Origin: Ectopseudomonas mendocina
Lineage (GTDB): Bacteria; Pseudomonadota; Gammaproteobacteria; Pseudomonadales; Pseudomonadaceae
Assembly (NCBI RefSeq): GCF_007049795.1
Contig: NZ_SCFY01000002.1
Coordinates: forward strand, 186,001-250,000
Reading direction: 5' to 3'
DNA length: 64,000 bases
A program made the position numbers and the translations under genes. The stretch's first letter is position 1, and the number at the start of each line of letters is the position of its first letter. This document shows, piece after piece, positions 36,901 through 46,570 of this stretch. The notes under the pieces are model-generated. The model was not told the origin of the DNA. It did not search any database and saw nothing but the letters and a program-made list of their open reading frames with translations.

Positions 36901-37011
36901 GCCGAAACCACTCCTGTCGTCAGCGAGCAAAACGCGAGCGAAGCGGTAGAGCAAGCGCAGCCGGAAGAACAGACGCCAGCCGACGAGGAAGAGGTCAAGC
37001 CCCAGGCTTGA
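33958..37011 (+). CDS. rne: Ribonuclease E
   Basis: 1017 residues. Essential endoribonuclease that starts mRNA decay and matures rRNA and tRNA, scaffold of the degradosome. S1 domain at about 35-120; catalytic Asp301 (SIDINSA) and Asp344 (DFIDM) match E. coli Asp303 and Asp346; zinc-link Cys402/Cys405 in CPRCNG. An amphipathic membrane helix lies at about 557-575 ([17 protein letters not shown]). Then come an Arg-rich tract built of RE(E)RxPREE-like units (about 590-715) and an Ala/Val/Glu-rich tail with a last basic patch at about 907-940 ([15 protein letters not shown]). The tail is low-complexity and of the size seen in Pseudomonas. Confidence 0.97.
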   Translation: MKRMLINATQPEELRVALVDGQKLYDLDIESGAREQKKANIYKGRITRVEPSLEAAFVDFGSERHGFLPLKEISREYFSKSPEGGRVNIKDVLKEGQEVIVQVEKEERGNKGAALTTFISLAGRYLVLMPNNPRAGGISRRIEGEERNELREALNGLNAPADMGLIVRTAGLGRSSEEMQWDLDYLLQLWSAIKEASTSRPAPFLIYQESNVIIRAIRDYLRQDIGEVLVDSVEAQEEALSFIQQVMPQYASKIKLYEDSVPLFNRFQIESQIETAFQREVKLPSGGSIVIDPTEALVSIDINSARATKGSDIEETALQTNLEAAEEIARQLRLRDIGGLIVIDFIDMTPAKNQRAVEEKVREALEADRARVQVGRISRFGLLEMSRQRLRPSLGETSGIVCPRCNGQGIIRDVESLSLAILRLIEEEALKDRTAEVRAQVPIPVAAFLLNEKRNSITKIELRTRARIVILPNDHLETPHFEVQRLRDDSPEALSGQSSYEIAATAEHEEAAAHPSAATRTLVRQEAAIKAAPRSSAPVAAEPQPAPLAPSKAPEPSLFKGLVKSLVSLFAGKEEEAKPAVVEKKSNERPPREERRNGRQQSRNRGGRRDEERKPREERAPREERQAREPREERQPREERAPREERAPREPREGQENRRERKPREERAPREERVRELREPLDAASNEQREERAERQPRGERQERQRPPREERQPRAEQAEALQDEALPNEEQLQDDEQDNNDGERPRRRSRGQRRRSNRRERQRDADGNLIESAENSEAAGNEAQAAAPAAVATATAVVAESVDSSEAVASEAPVNPAPAVEAPAAQVEEAPAAQPVEAQVEATVTEVVEAPVAEKATEAEPTAVEAPVVVEAAAAEPAVQAEPVAEVVQEPAPVAVEQAPAAAAVPANATGRAPNDPREVRRRQREAERLAREAAQAATAAPVVEAAPAVEVAPVTEASAPVEAETTAVETAPAVEPVAEAETTPVVSEQNASEAVEQAQPEEQTPADEEEVKPQA

Positions 37012-37027
37012 TCCTCCTGCGGTCACT

Positions 37028-37057
37028 AAAAAGGGGATGCCTAGGCATCCCCTTTTT
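37028..37057. terminator. Bidirectional terminator between rne and murB
   Basis: AAAAAGGGGATGCC and GGCATCCCCTTTTT form a perfect 14-base stem with a two-base loop. It ends rne on the plus strand and the murB operon on the minus strand. Confidence 0.9.
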
Positions 37058-37124
37058 CATTTCCGTGTCTGGCGCTGCAGAAGCGTAGCCTGGATGCAAT
37101 CCGGGAGTGGCAAGCAGGAACAGA

Positions 37125-38144
37125 TCAGAGCACGTTAGGCTCGATCTCCAACTCAACACCGAAGCGCTCGAATACATCAGCCTGGATACGCTGCGCCAAC
37201 TGCAGCAGTTGCCCGCCCGTGGCGTTGCCGTAGTTGACCAGCACCAGCGCCTGCAAACGATGCACGCCGGCATCACCGTCACGCGCGCCCTTCCACCCTG
37301 CCCGCTCGATCAACCAGCCAGCCGCCAGCTTGGCCAGGCCAGCACCAGCCGGATAGCGGACCAGGTCAGCATGTTCGGCGCGAATGCGTTCGGCCAGCTC
37401 GAATGGCACTACCGGATTCTTGAAGAAGCTGCCGGCGTTACCCAGCTCGCCGGGATCTGGCAGCTTTTCGCTGCGAATGGCGCAGATAGCCCGGCTGACA
37501 TCGCTGGCAGTCGGCGCTTCTACGCCCATCTCTACCAGGCGCTGACGTACCGGACCGTAATCCAGACGCAGCGAAGCCAGACGACTCAAACGAAAGCGCA
37601 CGCGCAGAATCAGCCAACGCCCGGCTTCGCGCTTGAACAGGCTGTCGCGATAGGCGAAAGCGCATTCTTCGAGGGCAAAGTCGCGTAGTTCTCCGGTCTG
37701 TCGATCCAGCGCGGTCAGGCCTTCGAACAGATCCTTGATCTCCACGCCGTAGGCACCGATGTTCTGCATCGGCGCGGCGCCGACGGTGCCGGGAATCAGA
37801 CTGAGGTTTTCCAGGCCATTGAGGCCTTGCGCCAGGCTCCATTGCACGAAGGGATGCCAGGGTTCGCCAGCTTCGGCCTCCACCAGCACCTGCTCGCCGT
37901 CGTCCTCCAGAATGCGAATACCACGGCTGGCCATGCGCAGCACCAGCGCCTCGACATCGCGAGTCAGCAGCAGGTTGCTGCCACCGCCGATCACCAGCAG
38001 CGGCAAGCCGTGCTGTTGCGCCAGGCCTAACGCCTCGCGCACTTCGTCGTCGTGACGGGCTTCGGCGAATAGCCGGGCACGCACGTCAACGCCAAAGCTG
38101 TTGAAGGCCTTGAGCGACACGTCGCTCTGCAGATTCAGGCTCAC
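37125..38144 (-). CDS. murB: UDP-N-acetylenolpyruvoylglucosamine reductase
   Basis: 339 residues. FAD/NADPH enzyme making UDP-N-acetylmuramate. The FAD-binding part has the GGGSNLLL motif and the family signature IPGTVGAAPMQNIGAYG; the active-site Ser lies in NAGSFFKNP. It is the type-I MurB in length. Starts at a GTG overlapping the phosphatase stop by four bases (GTGA). Last gene of the minus-strand envelope run. Confidence 0.95.
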   Translation of the reverse strand: MSLNLQSDVSLKAFNSFGVDVRARLFAEARHDDEVREALGLAQQHGLPLLVIGGGSNLLLTRDVEALVLRMASRGIRILEDDGEQVLVEAEAGEPWHPFVQWSLAQGLNGLENLSLIPGTVGAAPMQNIGAYGVEIKDLFEGLTALDRQTGELRDFALEECAFAYRDSLFKREAGRWLILRVRFRLSRLASLRLDYGPVRQRLVEMGVEAPTASDVSRAICAIRSEKLPDPGELGNAGSFFKNPVVPFELAERIRAEHADLVRYPAGAGLAKLAAGWLIERAGWKGARDGDAGVHRLQALVLVNYGNATGGQLLQLAQRIQADVFERFGVELEIEPNVL

Positions 38145-38605
38145 AGGCGCCCCTTGATCTCGATTAACAGCGCATCACTGGCCTGCTCGATCAGGTCCAG
38201 CACCTGCTCGAAGCCATCTTCGCCGCCGTAGTAAGGGTCCGGTACCTCGTCCAATGCCAGCTGATAACGGCGCAGATAGAGATCAAGATCAGCACCGGCA
38301 TTGGCAGGACGCAGCGCCTTGAGGTTGCGCAAATTGCTCTGATCCATGGCCAGGATCAGGTCGAAGCGCTGGAAGTCAGCAGCCTCGACCTGACGCGCAC
38401 GCTGTGCAGACAAATCATAGCCACGGCGCAGCGCGGCTTGGCGCGTACGACTGTCCGGCGCCTTGCCGACGTGCCAGTCGCCGGTACCGGCGGAATCCAC
38501 CTGCACCCGATCTTCCAGGCCTGCTGCGCGCAGCTTGTGGCGAAACACGCCTTCTGCCGTCGGTGAACGGCAGATGTTGCCCAGGCAGACGAACAGAACC
38601 TTCAT
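38141..38605 (-). CDS. Low-molecular-weight protein tyrosine phosphatase
   Basis: 154 residues. The phosphate loop CLGNICRSP (Cys-x5-Arg-Ser) is at residues 7-15, and the catalytic Asp is in DEVPDPYYGG. The substrate is unknown; relatives act on tyrosine kinases of polysaccharide export or on low-molecular phosphates. Its ATG shares one base with the kdsB stop and its stop overlaps the murB start, so translation of all three is probably coupled. A longer in-frame reading from 38755 would run through kdsB and is rejected. Confidence 0.93.
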   Translation of the reverse strand: MKVLFVCLGNICRSPTAEGVFRHKLRAAGLEDRVQVDSAGTGDWHVGKAPDSRTRQAALRRGYDLSAQRARQVEAADFQRFDLILAMDQSNLRNLKALRPANAGADLDLYLRRYQLALDEVPDPYYGGEDGFEQVLDLIEQASDALLIEIKGRL

Positions 38606-39369
38606 CAGGCCCCCAGCAGGTGGCGTACCCGCTCCAGGTCTTCGGCAGTATCCACGCCCGCAGCCGGCGCTTCGAGCGCATCGGCGACGTGGATGCGCAC
38701 GCCGTTGTACAACGCGCGCAGCTGTTCCAGGCACTCGGTGTCTTCCAGCCAGCATGGGCCCCAGGCGACGAAGTCATGCAAGAAGCCGGCGCGGTAGGCG
38801 TAGATACCAATGTGGCGGCGGTATGGCACACCTTGCGGCAGCGCATCTCGGCTCTTGGCGAAGGCATCGCGCGCCCAGGCCAGCGGCGCACGACTGAAGG
38901 TCAGGGCCAGGCCGGTCTTGTCGGCGACCACCTTGACCACGTTGGGATTGAACAGCGCGGTGACGTCCTCGATGGGCTCGGCCAAGGTGGCGATACCAGC
39001 CTGCGGATTGGCTGCCAGGTTACCTGCCACCTGATCGATGATCACAGGCGGAATCAGCGGCTCATCGCCCTGCACGTTGACCACGATGGCATCGGCCGGC
39101 AAACCAAGCTGGGTGGCGACTTCAGCCAGGCGATCGGTGCCGGAGTTGTGATCCTCGCGGGTCAGCAGCACCTCGGCGCCGAAAGCCTGGCAGGCTTCGA
39201 CGATACGCGCATCGTCGGTAGCGATGACCACACGCTGGGCCGAACTCTTCTTCGCCTGCTCCCAGACGTGCTGCACCATGGGCTTGCCGGCGATGTCCTG
39301 CAGCGGCTTGCCGGGCAGGCGGGTGGAGGCGTAACGAGCAGGAATGACGACGGTGAAGGCTGCGTTCAT
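38605..39369 (-). CDS. kdsB: CMP-KDO synthetase
   Basis: 254 residues. Activates Kdo with CTP for the lipid A core. The start [18 protein letters not shown] is the nucleotide-binding signature; [16 protein letters not shown] and the RHIGIYAYR motif follow as in other KdsB enzymes. It directly abuts the small Trm112-like gene. Confidence 0.96.
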   Translation of the reverse strand: MNAAFTVVIPARYASTRLPGKPLQDIAGKPMVQHVWEQAKKSSAQRVVIATDDARIVEACQAFGAEVLLTREDHNSGTDRLAEVATQLGLPADAIVVNVQGDEPLIPPVIIDQVAGNLAANPQAGIATLAEPIEDVTALFNPNVVKVVADKTGLALTFSRAPLAWARDAFAKSRDALPQGVPYRRHIGIYAYRAGFLHDFVAWGPCWLEDTECLEQLRALYNGVRIHVADALEAPAAGVDTAEDLERVRHLLGA

Positions 39370-39555
39370 TTACTTGTCCAGACGCTCATCGGTATTCAGG
39401 GTACGGGCTTCGGTTTCCAGCATCACCGGAATGCCATCGCGAATCGGGTAGGCCACGCCAGCGCCCTTGCTGATCAGTTCGGTCTTGTCTTCGGAAAGCT
39501 GCAGCGGGCCTTTGCAGATCGGGCAAGCGAGAATATCGAGCAGTTTGAGGTCCAT
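39370..39555 (-). CDS. Trm112/YcaR-like small protein
   Basis: 61 residues. ACPICKGPL gives one Cys pair, but no second CxxC follows, so zinc binding through four Cys is not complete. The [11 protein letters not shown] stretch is typical of the YcaR family that sits next to kdsB and lpxK in many bacteria. Its role is unknown; relatives in other domains are activators of methyltransferases. ATG at 39555 is preferred over an upstream in-frame start. It abuts kdsB. Confidence 0.88.
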   Translation of the reverse strand: MDLKLLDILACPICKGPLQLSEDKTELISKGAGVAYPIRDGIPVMLETEARTLNTDERLDK

Positions 39556-39577
39556 GGCGCAGTCCTTGATGGGGTCA

Positions 39578-40579
39578 TCAAGACCCCGGCATGAGGCGGG
39601 CCAGTTCGTTATCCAGCCAGTCGACAAAAGCCGGCGTAGGCACGGCGTCGACGGCCAGGTACCACCAGTCGGCGGCGGCGAAGGCCCGGCATTTCACCGC
39701 ATCCTTTTCCGTCATCAGCAGGGGCAGCGGTGGCTCGAAACTGAGCTGAGCGGCATCGTACTGGGCATGGTCGGCGAAGGGGTGCGGAACCGGCCGCCAG
39801 TTTAGCGCTTCGAGGGTATTGAAGAAACGTTGCGGATTACCGATACCGGCCACCGCATGCACCGCCTGGCCAGGTGGCAGATGATCGAGGCCGACGCGTT
39901 CACCGCTGGCCAGATTGACCAGTGCGGTCGGCTGCAGGCGAAAGGCGTAGCCATCGGCGCGGTCGGCCTCGGCGCCATTGAACAGCACCGCATCCACCTC
40001 ACTGAGACGCTCGGCCGGTTCACGCAGTGGTCCGGCCGGTAGGCAGCGGCGATTGCCCAGGCCGCGCGCAGCATCGATCAGCACCAGCTCCAGATCGCGC
40101 GCCAGGCGGTAATGCTGCAGGCCGTCATCGCAGAGGATCAGGTCCAATTTTTCTTCGGCCAGCAACGCACGCACGGCGCGACTGCGATCCGGGTCGATCA
40201 TCAAGGGCACGCCTGTACGCTGGACGATCAGCAGGGGCTCGTCACCTGCTTCGGCCGCAAGTTGCTCGGCACGCACGCGCCACGGCAGGCTCGGCGGCGT
40301 GGCGCCATAGCCACGGCTGACCACGCCGACCTTGAGGCCACGGGCGCGACAGTGCTCGATGAGAAACAGGATCAGCGGCGTCTTGCCGGTACCACCGACG
40401 GTGATGTTGCCCACCACCAGCACCGGCACCGGCGCGCGGTAGATTGCGCCCTCGCCTGCGAGGAAACGCGCACGCTTGCCCTGTACCACGCGGCGATACA
40501 ACCACTCCAGCGGGCGCAACAGAACCAGCGCTGGATGGCCGCGGTACCAAGCCTCGAGCAAGCGATCGGCAGCGCTCAC
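39578..40579 (-). CDS. lpxK: Tetraacyldisaccharide 4'-kinase
   Basis: 333 residues. Phosphorylates the 4' position of the lipid A precursor at the inner membrane. P-loop is [12 protein letters not shown], and the conserved [14 protein letters not shown] motif carries catalytic Asp and the substrate-binding part. The GTG start directly abuts the exbD stop, and the next gene follows by 22 bases. Confidence 0.95.
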   Translation of the reverse strand: MSAADRLLEAWYRGHPALVLLRPLEWLYRRVVQGKRARFLAGEGAIYRAPVPVLVVGNITVGGTGKTPLILFLIEHCRARGLKVGVVSRGYGATPPSLPWRVRAEQLAAEAGDEPLLIVQRTGVPLMIDPDRSRAVRALLAEEKLDLILCDDGLQHYRLARDLELVLIDAARGLGNRRCLPAGPLREPAERLSEVDAVLFNGAEADRADGYAFRLQPTALVNLASGERVGLDHLPPGQAVHAVAGIGNPQRFFNTLEALNWRPVPHPFADHAQYDAAQLSFEPPLPLLMTEKDAVKCRAFAAADWWYLAVDAVPTPAFVDWLDNELARLMPGS

Positions 40580-41008
40580 TTAGGGATTTTCCTGTGCTTC
40601 CACCGTGGTGATGCGCAGATGCGAGAAGCCCAGCTTGCCGGCAGCGTCCATGGCAGTGATCACTGCCTGGTGCGGGGTCTTGCCGTCGGCACTGATGATC
40701 AGCGGCAGGCTGTTGTCGCCATCGGACTCCTTCTGCAGCGCAGCCATGAGGTTGCTCAGGTTGCTCTCCAGCAGCGCCTTGCCATTGACCGAGTAGGCGC
40801 CATCGGCACCGATCAGCACCTCGACCTGCTTGAGCTCGGTCTGCTCCGGCGGCGTACCGCTGGCCGCCTCTGGCAGGTCGACCTTGAGCTGGGTCTCACG
40901 GGTGAAGGTGGTGGTGACCACGAAGAACAGCAGCAGGATGAATACCACGTCGATCAACGAGGCCAGGTTGATCTCGACGTTCTCCCGCGGTTTACGCCGG
41001 AATTTCAC
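40580..41008 (-). CDS. exbD: ExbD/TolR-type biopolymer transport protein
   Basis: 142 residues. One N-terminal membrane helix preceded by the conserved NLASLIDVVFILLLFFVV, whose Asp is the proton site, and a periplasmic domain behind it. With ExbB it converts proton flow into work for TonB or a TonB-like partner. It overlaps exbB by four bases (GTGA). No tonB gene is close by. Confidence 0.9.
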   Translation of the reverse strand: MKFRRKPRENVEINLASLIDVVFILLLFFVVTTTFTRETQLKVDLPEAASGTPPEQTELKQVEVLIGADGAYSVNGKALLESNLSNLMAALQKESDGDNSLPLIISADGKTPHQAVITAMDAAGKLGFSHLRITTVEAQENP

Positions 41009-41637
41009 GCCTTGCCCTCGCCCAGGTCGACGTCGCGATCACCTTGGACCATTTCCACCAGCTTGATCGCTTCCTGCTCCATGCCGACCACCAGCTCATC
41101 GACGCGGCGCTGCAGGTAACGATGGAAGAACAGCGCCGGGATCGCCACCATCAGGCCGGCTGCCGTGGTGATCAGGGCCTTGGAGATACCACCGGCGAGC
41201 ATCGGCGCATTGGCCATGCCCGAACCCATGAAGGAACTGAAGATCTCGATCATGCCCAGCACGGTGCCGAGCAGGCCAAGCAGCGGAGCGATGCCGGCGA
41301 TGGTGCCCAGGGCATTGAGGTAACGCTCCAGATCATGGATGACGCGCGCGGCAGCCTCCTCGATGCACTCTTTCATGATCTCGCGACCATGCTTGGAGTT
41401 GGCCAGACCGGCGGCGAGAATCTGCCCCAGCGGCGAATCCTCGCGCAGTTCCTTGAGTTTCTGGTTATTGAGTTTCTTGTCCTTGATCCAGCGCCATACC
41501 TGAGCCAGCAGATTGGCTGGGGTGACGCGGGCGGGCCGCAGAGTCCACAGGCGCTCGGCAACGATACCGGCAGCAGCGATGGAACAGAGAATGATCGGCA
41601 GCATCATCCAGCCGCCAGCTTTGACCAGTTCCCACAC
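41005..41637 (-). CDS. exbB: ExbB/TolQ/MotA-type proton channel protein
   Basis: 210 residues, three membrane helices: at about 10-30, 105-130 and 140-165. The motif GTIAGIAPLLGLLGTVLGMIE is diagnostic of the family. The start is taken as the GTG at 41637, giving the usual MWELVKAGGWMMLPI. An ATG at 41697 overlaps the comEC stop (ATGA) and would add 20 unusual residues; it remains possible. A second ExbBD copy beside a comEC-lpxK locus is a known Pseudomonas feature; the partner is unproven. Confidence 0.88.
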   Translation of the reverse strand: MWELVKAGGWMMLPIILCSIAAAGIVAERLWTLRPARVTPANLLAQVWRWIKDKKLNNQKLKELREDSPLGQILAAGLANSKHGREIMKECIEEAAARVIHDLERYLNALGTIAGIAPLLGLLGTVLGMIEIFSSFMGSGMANAPMLAGGISKALITTAAGLMVAIPALFFHRYLQRRVDELVVGMEQEAIKLVEMVQGDRDVDLGEGKA

Positions 41638-41693
41638 GGTAGAGAATCCCCCTCGAAAAAGTGGCGCCACTCTAGCATAGGGCGCCGCCGTTC

Positions 41694-43919
41694 TCATTTT
41701 TCCCGCCAGAAACGTGGCTCGCGTCGCAATGCCCGCGCTGCGCCATGCTCGCCCAGGCGCAGATGCAGCGCGCCATCGAGCGCCGTGTCATGGACCAACA
41801 CGCCTGCTGCCCGATAACGCTCCAGCACCTGCGGATGAGGATGGCCGAAGGCATTGTGGCGGCTGCGGGTAATCAGCACATGCTGCGCACCAACCGCATC
41901 GATGAACGCCTGGCTGGACGAGGTGCGACTGCCATGATGAGGGGCCAGCAGCCACTGCGAAGACAGGGGAAAGTCGGCCTGCATCAGCTCCCGCTCGGCC
42001 TGTACGTCGATATCGCCGGTCAATAGCAGGCGTTCGCCCGCAGCCTCTATCTGCAATACGCACGACAGCTGGTTGCCGGAGCTGGCGCGTTCCCACTGCC
42101 ACAGCCTGAAGATCACCTCGTTCCATTGCCAGCTTTGTCCTGACTCGCACGCTTCGGCGCCGAGCGCATCGGCCAGCCTTCGCGGTTCACCACTGACCAC
42201 CCTCGATACCGGCATACCGGCCTTGATCGCGGCCGCGCCGCCAGCATGATCGTTATCGGCATGGCTAAGCAGCATCACGTCGAGCTGCCTGAGGTTCAGC
42301 GCCCGCAACGAGGGCAGGACGATGCGCTCACCGGTATCGAAATCACCAAAGCGCGGCCCAGCGTCGTACAGCAGAGCATGCTCTCGGGTATGCACCAGCA
42401 CCGCCAGCCCCTGCCCCACATCCAGCACCCAGATGTCGGCGCGCCCATCATCCAGATGCGGCGCTGGCAATAACAATGCGGGCAACAACAGCGCAAGACC
42501 GGGCAACCGCAGCGGCACCCCGGCCGGCAAAAGGAGCAGCAAAGCACCAGCTGCCGCCAGCCACAATGCCCACAGCGGCAGAACGCTCGGCAACCAGGCG
42601 GGTAGCCAGCCGGCGATGATGCCGAGCAACTCGAACAGCAGGTGCAGCGCACCACCGGCCAGCCACAACAGCCCTTCGCCCAGCATTGGTATAGGCAGCA
42701 GCAGGGTGCCCAGCAAGGCCAGAGGCACCACCACCAATCCGACCCAGGGGACGGCGATCAGATTGGCCAACGGCCCGCTGCTGCTGACCGGCAGGCCGAG
42801 GACCAGCATCATCGGCAACAGGCCGATGGCCATGGTCCATTGCGCACGCGTGAGCCCGCGCCACCAACCCCAGACGCCAAGTCGACCGCCAAACACAAGA
42901 GCCAGAATCGCCACCGCCGAAAACGACAACCAGAAACCCGGCTGCAACGATGCCAGCGGCTCCAGCAGCAGAACCACGATCAAGGCCAGCAACAATGGCC
43001 ACCAGGCGCCCAGATGACGAAAGCGCATGCGCCAGAGCAGCACCAGCGCAACCATCACGCAGGCCCTGCGCACCGGTACCTCAAAACCAGCCAACATCCC
43101 GTAGACCAGCGCCCCGCTCAAGGCCAACGCACAGGCGCAGGGCAACCAGGGCCAACGCCTTGGCCAGGCACCGACTCTCGCCAGCAACGCCACCAGCCCG
43201 TAAAGAAAGCCGGCTAGCAGGGCAATATGCTGGCCAGAGATGACCATCAGGTGCACCGTGCCCGTGTGCTGCAGCAGGCGCCAGTCGCTCGTACTCAGGC
43301 CGGAGCCATCACCGAGGACCAGAGCGGCAATGGCACCTTCGCGCCCAAAGGCCGGCGCAGCCAGCAGATGCTGGCGAAGACTGTCGCGCCAGCTACCAAA
43401 GCCCGTCGCGGGGGATAACCGCTCGCCAGACTTGATCGTGCCCGTGGCACCGATACGCTGCGCCAGCAACCAGGCTTCGTAGTCGAAGCTCTGCGGATTG
43501 ACCAGGCCATGCGGCCGCTTCAGGTTGACCGCCACCCGCCAGCGCTCGCCGCCTTGCACCGGCGGCCCGCCATACCAGGCCAAGCGCATTCTTTTCGGCA
43601 GCTCGGCGCGCCGCGAGTGCGCCTCTTCAAACTGGAAGCGCACGACACCATCGGCCACTTCAGGCAGGCCGACCACCCGCCCCTCCAGCCACAGGGTACG
43701 GCCATCGAGCGGTGGAGCAAGGCGGTCATCCAGTGCCGATTGCGCCGAGCTGCAGGCCCAGGCCAACCCCAGCAAAAAGAACCCAAGCGGATAGAGGCGC
43801 GAGAACAGCAAAGCCAGAGCGGCGCAGACCACCACCAGCAACAACCAACTCGGCGGCAGGCTTGGCAGAAAGCGCAGCGTCAATAGCCCCAAGGCCAGTG
43901 CCAACATCCCTGTTCGCAT
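41694..43919 (-). CDS. comEC: ComEC/Rec2-family DNA-uptake channel
   Basis: 741 residues. Domains in order: DUF4131 (about 20-170), a polytopic Competence domain of seven to ten helices (about 200-490), and a metallo-beta-lactamase domain at the end, with HADNDH (metal site) near residue 555. It is the inner-membrane channel for single-stranded DNA in natural transformation. Full length with no interruption, so uptake may be possible. The promoter probably lies between this gene and the DUF2062 gene at 43920-44047. Confidence 0.94.
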   Translation of the reverse strand: MRTGMLALALGLLTLRFLPSLPPSWLLLVVVCAALALLFSRLYPLGFFLLGLAWACSSAQSALDDRLAPPLDGRTLWLEGRVVGLPEVADGVVRFQFEEAHSRRAELPKRMRLAWYGGPPVQGGERWRVAVNLKRPHGLVNPQSFDYEAWLLAQRIGATGTIKSGERLSPATGFGSWRDSLRQHLLAAPAFGREGAIAALVLGDGSGLSTSDWRLLQHTGTVHLMVISGQHIALLAGFLYGLVALLARVGAWPRRWPWLPCACALALSGALVYGMLAGFEVPVRRACVMVALVLLWRMRFRHLGAWWPLLLALIVVLLLEPLASLQPGFWLSFSAVAILALVFGGRLGVWGWWRGLTRAQWTMAIGLLPMMLVLGLPVSSSGPLANLIAVPWVGLVVVPLALLGTLLLPIPMLGEGLLWLAGGALHLLFELLGIIAGWLPAWLPSVLPLWALWLAAAGALLLLLPAGVPLRLPGLALLLPALLLPAPHLDDGRADIWVLDVGQGLAVLVHTREHALLYDAGPRFGDFDTGERIVLPSLRALNLRQLDVMLLSHADNDHAGGAAAIKAGMPVSRVVSGEPRRLADALGAEACESGQSWQWNEVIFRLWQWERASSGNQLSCVLQIEAAGERLLLTGDIDVQAERELMQADFPLSSQWLLAPHHGSRTSSSQAFIDAVGAQHVLITRSRHNAFGHPHPQVLERYRAAGVLVHDTALDGALHLRLGEHGAARALRREPRFWREK

Positions 43920-44047
43920 CCCCTTCCTCCCTGCTCATCGAGCTGCAGCGAACGCGTCCGGCGCTCACCTTCGGTCACAATATGGAAACGCTGGTCAGAC
44001 CGAATCCGTGCATAATATCGGCGCTTTTGCCTGCCCAGAGACTCTTC

Positions 44048-44575
44048 ATGCCGCGTCGTTTATTCAAGCGCTACATGCCCAACCCCGACAGCATCAAGGG
44101 TAACAAGTCCCTGCGCTTTCTCGGCAAACTCATTCATGATCCCAATCTCTGGCATCTCAACCGTCACTCGGTAGCTCGCGGCATGGCCATCGGCCTGTTC
44201 TGGGCGATGATCCCCATGCCGATGCAGATGCTGGCCGCCGCCGCCGTCGCCATCCCGATGCGCGCCAACCTGCCGATTTCCATCGGCCTGGTGTGGCTGA
44301 CCAATCCCATCACCATGCCACCGATTTTCTACTGCACCTACAAACTGGGCGCATGGATCATGCAGACACCACCGGTGCGTATGCCGCAGACCCTGAGCCT
44401 GGAATGGATCACGGCTGAAGTGGCCATCCTGTGGAAGCCTCTGTACCTCGGCTCCTTTGTATCCGGCCTGGTTCTCGCCGCACTGGGGTATGTATTGACC
44501 ATGCTCTACTGGAGCTGGTGGGTACAGCGTAGTTGGCGCAAGCGTCAGGAAAAGCGCCGACTGGAGCGCCGCTGA
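44048..44575 (+). CDS. DUF2062 membrane protein
   Basis: 175 residues, three to four membrane helices with basic ends. The family core is RGMAIGLFWAMIPMPMQM followed by NLPISIGLVWLTNPITMPP, the latter a conserved turn. Its function is unknown. The ATG at 44048 matches the family start (PRRLFKRYMPNPDSIKGNKSL); an open frame extends upstream through the end of comEC but without homology. It faces lolE with a terminator between. Confidence 0.88.
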   Translation: MPRRLFKRYMPNPDSIKGNKSLRFLGKLIHDPNLWHLNRHSVARGMAIGLFWAMIPMPMQMLAAAAVAIPMRANLPISIGLVWLTNPITMPPIFYCTYKLGAWIMQTPPVRMPQTLSLEWITAEVAILWKPLYLGSFVSGLVLAALGYVLTMLYWSWWVQRSWRKRQEKRRLERR

Positions 44576-44579
44576 AAAG

Positions 44580-44607
44580 AAAAAGCCGTCTAAGTTGACG
44601 GCTTTTT
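44580..44607. terminator. Bidirectional terminator between DUF2062 gene and lolE
   Basis: AAAAAGCCGTC pairs with GACGGCTTTTT around a six-base loop. Confidence 0.88.
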
Positions 44608-44612
44608 CGTTC

Positions 44613-45857
44613 TTACTCGTAGCGCAGCGCCTCGGCCGGCTGCACCTGCGCCGCACGCCATGAGGGGTAGAGCGTGGCAAGGAAGCTCAGGATCAGCGCC
44701 GCCGAACAGATCAGCGCCACATCCAGCCACTGCAGATCCGATGGCAGGCTGCTGATGAAGTACACGTCGGAACTCATCACCTGCTGCCCGGCGAACGACT
44801 CCAGCCAAGCCACCAGCGCGCTTACATTGAGCGCCGCCAGCACACCCAATACCGTACCAATCAGCGTACCGACCAGGCCGATCACCGAGCCTTGAACCAT
44901 GAAAATCGCCATGATCTGCCGTGGCGTGGCGCCCAGGGTACGCAGGATGGCGATGTCACCGCTCTTATCGGCGACCACCATGATCAGCGTGGCGATGATG
45001 TTGAACGCTGCCACCGCGACGATCAGCAGGAGCAGCAGACCGATCATGGTCTTCTCCATCTTCATCGCGCTGAACAGGCTGCCCTGGGTATGAGTCCAGT
45101 CATCGGCGCGGTAATCGGCGCCCAACTGCGCCAGCAGCGCCTTGGATACCTGCGGCGCCTGGTAGAGGTCCTTCAGCGCCAGGCGAATGCCCGGCACCGT
45201 GCCTTCCGGCAGTCGCTGCATGGCAGCGGCGTCGACGACGTTGATCAGGGCCAGCGAGCTGTCCAGCTCGGCACCGACCTTGAACACCGCAGCCACGTTC
45301 AAGCGCTGCATGCGCGGCGTGACGCCGCCAGGCGCGCTGCTCAGCTCAGGGATGATCAAGGTCAGCTTGTCGCCCACCTGCAAGCCGAAACGCCGCGCGG
45401 TGATGTCGCCGATCACCACGCCGAATTCACCGGGTTGCAAATTGTTCAGGCTGCCCTGGCGGATGTGCTCGGGCAGGATCGATACCTTGCCCTCTTCTGC
45501 CGGATCGATGCCATGAATCTGGATCGGCTGCATCAGCCCGCGATGCGAGAGCATGCCCTCCAGCTCGGCATAGGGTGCCGCGGCCTGTACCTGCGGATTG
45601 GCCATGGCCTTGTCCGCCAGGGCGCGCCAGTCGGCGACCGGCTCGGCTCCGTAGAGCATGGCGTGCGGCACCATGCCGAGAATGCGCGAGCTCATTTCCT
45701 TCTGGAAACCGTTCATCACCGACAGCACCACGATCATCGCCAGCACGCCCAGCGCCAGGCCGATCATCGAAGTCAGCGAAATGAAGGAGATGAAATGGTT
45801 GCGGCGCTTGGCCCGTGTGTAGCGAGCGCCGATGAAGATACTCAGCGGACGAAACAT
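44613..45857 (-). CDS. lolE: Lipoprotein-releasing ABC permease LolE
   Basis: 414 residues, four membrane helices (about 20-45, 270-295, 320-345 and 375-400) and a large periplasmic MacB-like domain between helix one and two. With LolC and LolD it lifts outer-membrane lipoproteins from the inner membrane and hands them to Lol[29 protein letters not shown] is the family start. Its ATG shares one base with the lolD stop. LolE rather than LolC is chosen by gene order (last of C-D-E). Confidence 0.93.
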   Translation of the reverse strand: MFRPLSIFIGARYTRAKRRNHFISFISLTSMIGLALGVLAMIVVLSVMNGFQKEMSSRILGMVPHAMLYGAEPVADWRALADKAMANPQVQAAAPYAELEGMLSHRGLMQPIQIHGIDPAEEGKVSILPEHIRQGSLNNLQPGEFGVVIGDITARRFGLQVGDKLTLIIPELSSAPGGVTPRMQRLNVAAVFKVGAELDSSLALINVVDAAAMQRLPEGTVPGIRLALKDLYQAPQVSKALLAQLGADYRADDWTHTQGSLFSAMKMEKTMIGLLLLLIVAVAAFNIIATLIMVVADKSGDIAILRTLGATPRQIMAIFMVQGSVIGLVGTLIGTVLGVLAALNVSALVAWLESFAGQQVMSSDVYFISSLPSDLQWLDVALICSAALILSFLATLYPSWRAAQVQPAEALRYE

Positions 45858-46570
45858 CAGAGGGTCACCAGCTTGCCGTCCTGCAGGCTGAGCACGCGAT
45901 CCATCTGGCGGGCCAGCTGCATGTCGTGGGTCACAACCAGAAACGCGGTGTTGGAATCGCGGCTAAGCTCGCGCATCAGCTCCTGAATGCCTTCGGCGGT
46001 ATGCTGATCGAGGTTGCCGGTCGGCTCATCGAGCAACACCAGCCCTGGGCGGTTGACCAGGGCGCGGGCAATCGCCACACGCTGACGTTCGCCGCCGGAC
46101 AGTTCGGACGGCTTGTGATTCAGGCGATGCCCCAGGCCTACCCGCTCCAGCAAAGCCGTCGCACGCTGACGCGCCTCGGCGATCGACGTCTTGCCGATCA
46201 GCAGTGGCATGCAGACGTTCTCCAGCGCGGTGAACTCGGCCAGCAAGTGGTGAAACTGGTAGACGAAGCCCAGCGCACGGTTACGCAGCAGACCACGCGC
46301 GGTCTCGCTCAGTGCCGACAGTTGCTCGCCGGCCAACCAGACGCTGCCTTCGCTGGGCGTATCCAGGCCGCCAAGCATGTTCAACAGGGTGCTCTTGCCG
46401 GAGCCGGAGCTGCCGACGATGGCCACGCGTTCGCCCGGGAAGAGTTCCAGTTCGAGCCCATCGAGCACCACCACCGACTCGGGGCCTTCGTCGTAACGCT
46501 TGCTCAGGTTGCGGCAACTGAGCACGGCATTGTGCTGTTTCATGGCGTTCTGATTCATGGACTCACTCAT
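45857..46570 (-). CDS. lolD: Lipoprotein-releasing ABC ATPase LolD
   Basis: 237 residues. Walker A is GSSGSGKST, the Q-loop is [16 protein letters not shown], the signature is [15 protein letters not shown] and Walker B is [12 protein letters not shown]. The [13 protein letters not shown] part is the Lol-specific region contacting the permeases. The start at 46570 overlaps the lolC end by eight bases; an ATG four codons later is also possible. Confidence 0.95.
   Translation of the reverse strand: MSESMNQNAMKQHNAVLSCRNLSKRYDEGPESVVVLDGLELELFPGERVAIVGSSGSGKSTLLNMLGGLDTPSEGSVWLAGEQLSALSETARGLLRNRALGFVYQFHHLLAEFTALENVCMPLLIGKTSIAEARQRATALLERVGLGHRLNHKPSELSGGERQRVAIARALVNRPGLVLLDEPTGNLDQHTAEGIQELMRELSRDSNTAFLVVTHDMQLARQMDRVLSLQDGKLVTL

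Noticed and set aside
34585..37026. An open reading frame of about 810 codons on the minus strand opposite rne.
   Set aside because: It lies fully within RNase E coding sequence, which has all its catalytic motifs, and the antisense product is low-complexity without family features. High GC in the third codon position leaves such frames open.
41638..41697. Earlier ATG for exbB that overlaps the comEC stop (ATGA).
   Set aside because: It adds 20 residues unlike the family start; the GTG at 41637 gives the usual MWELVKAGGW start. Kept as an alternative in the feature.
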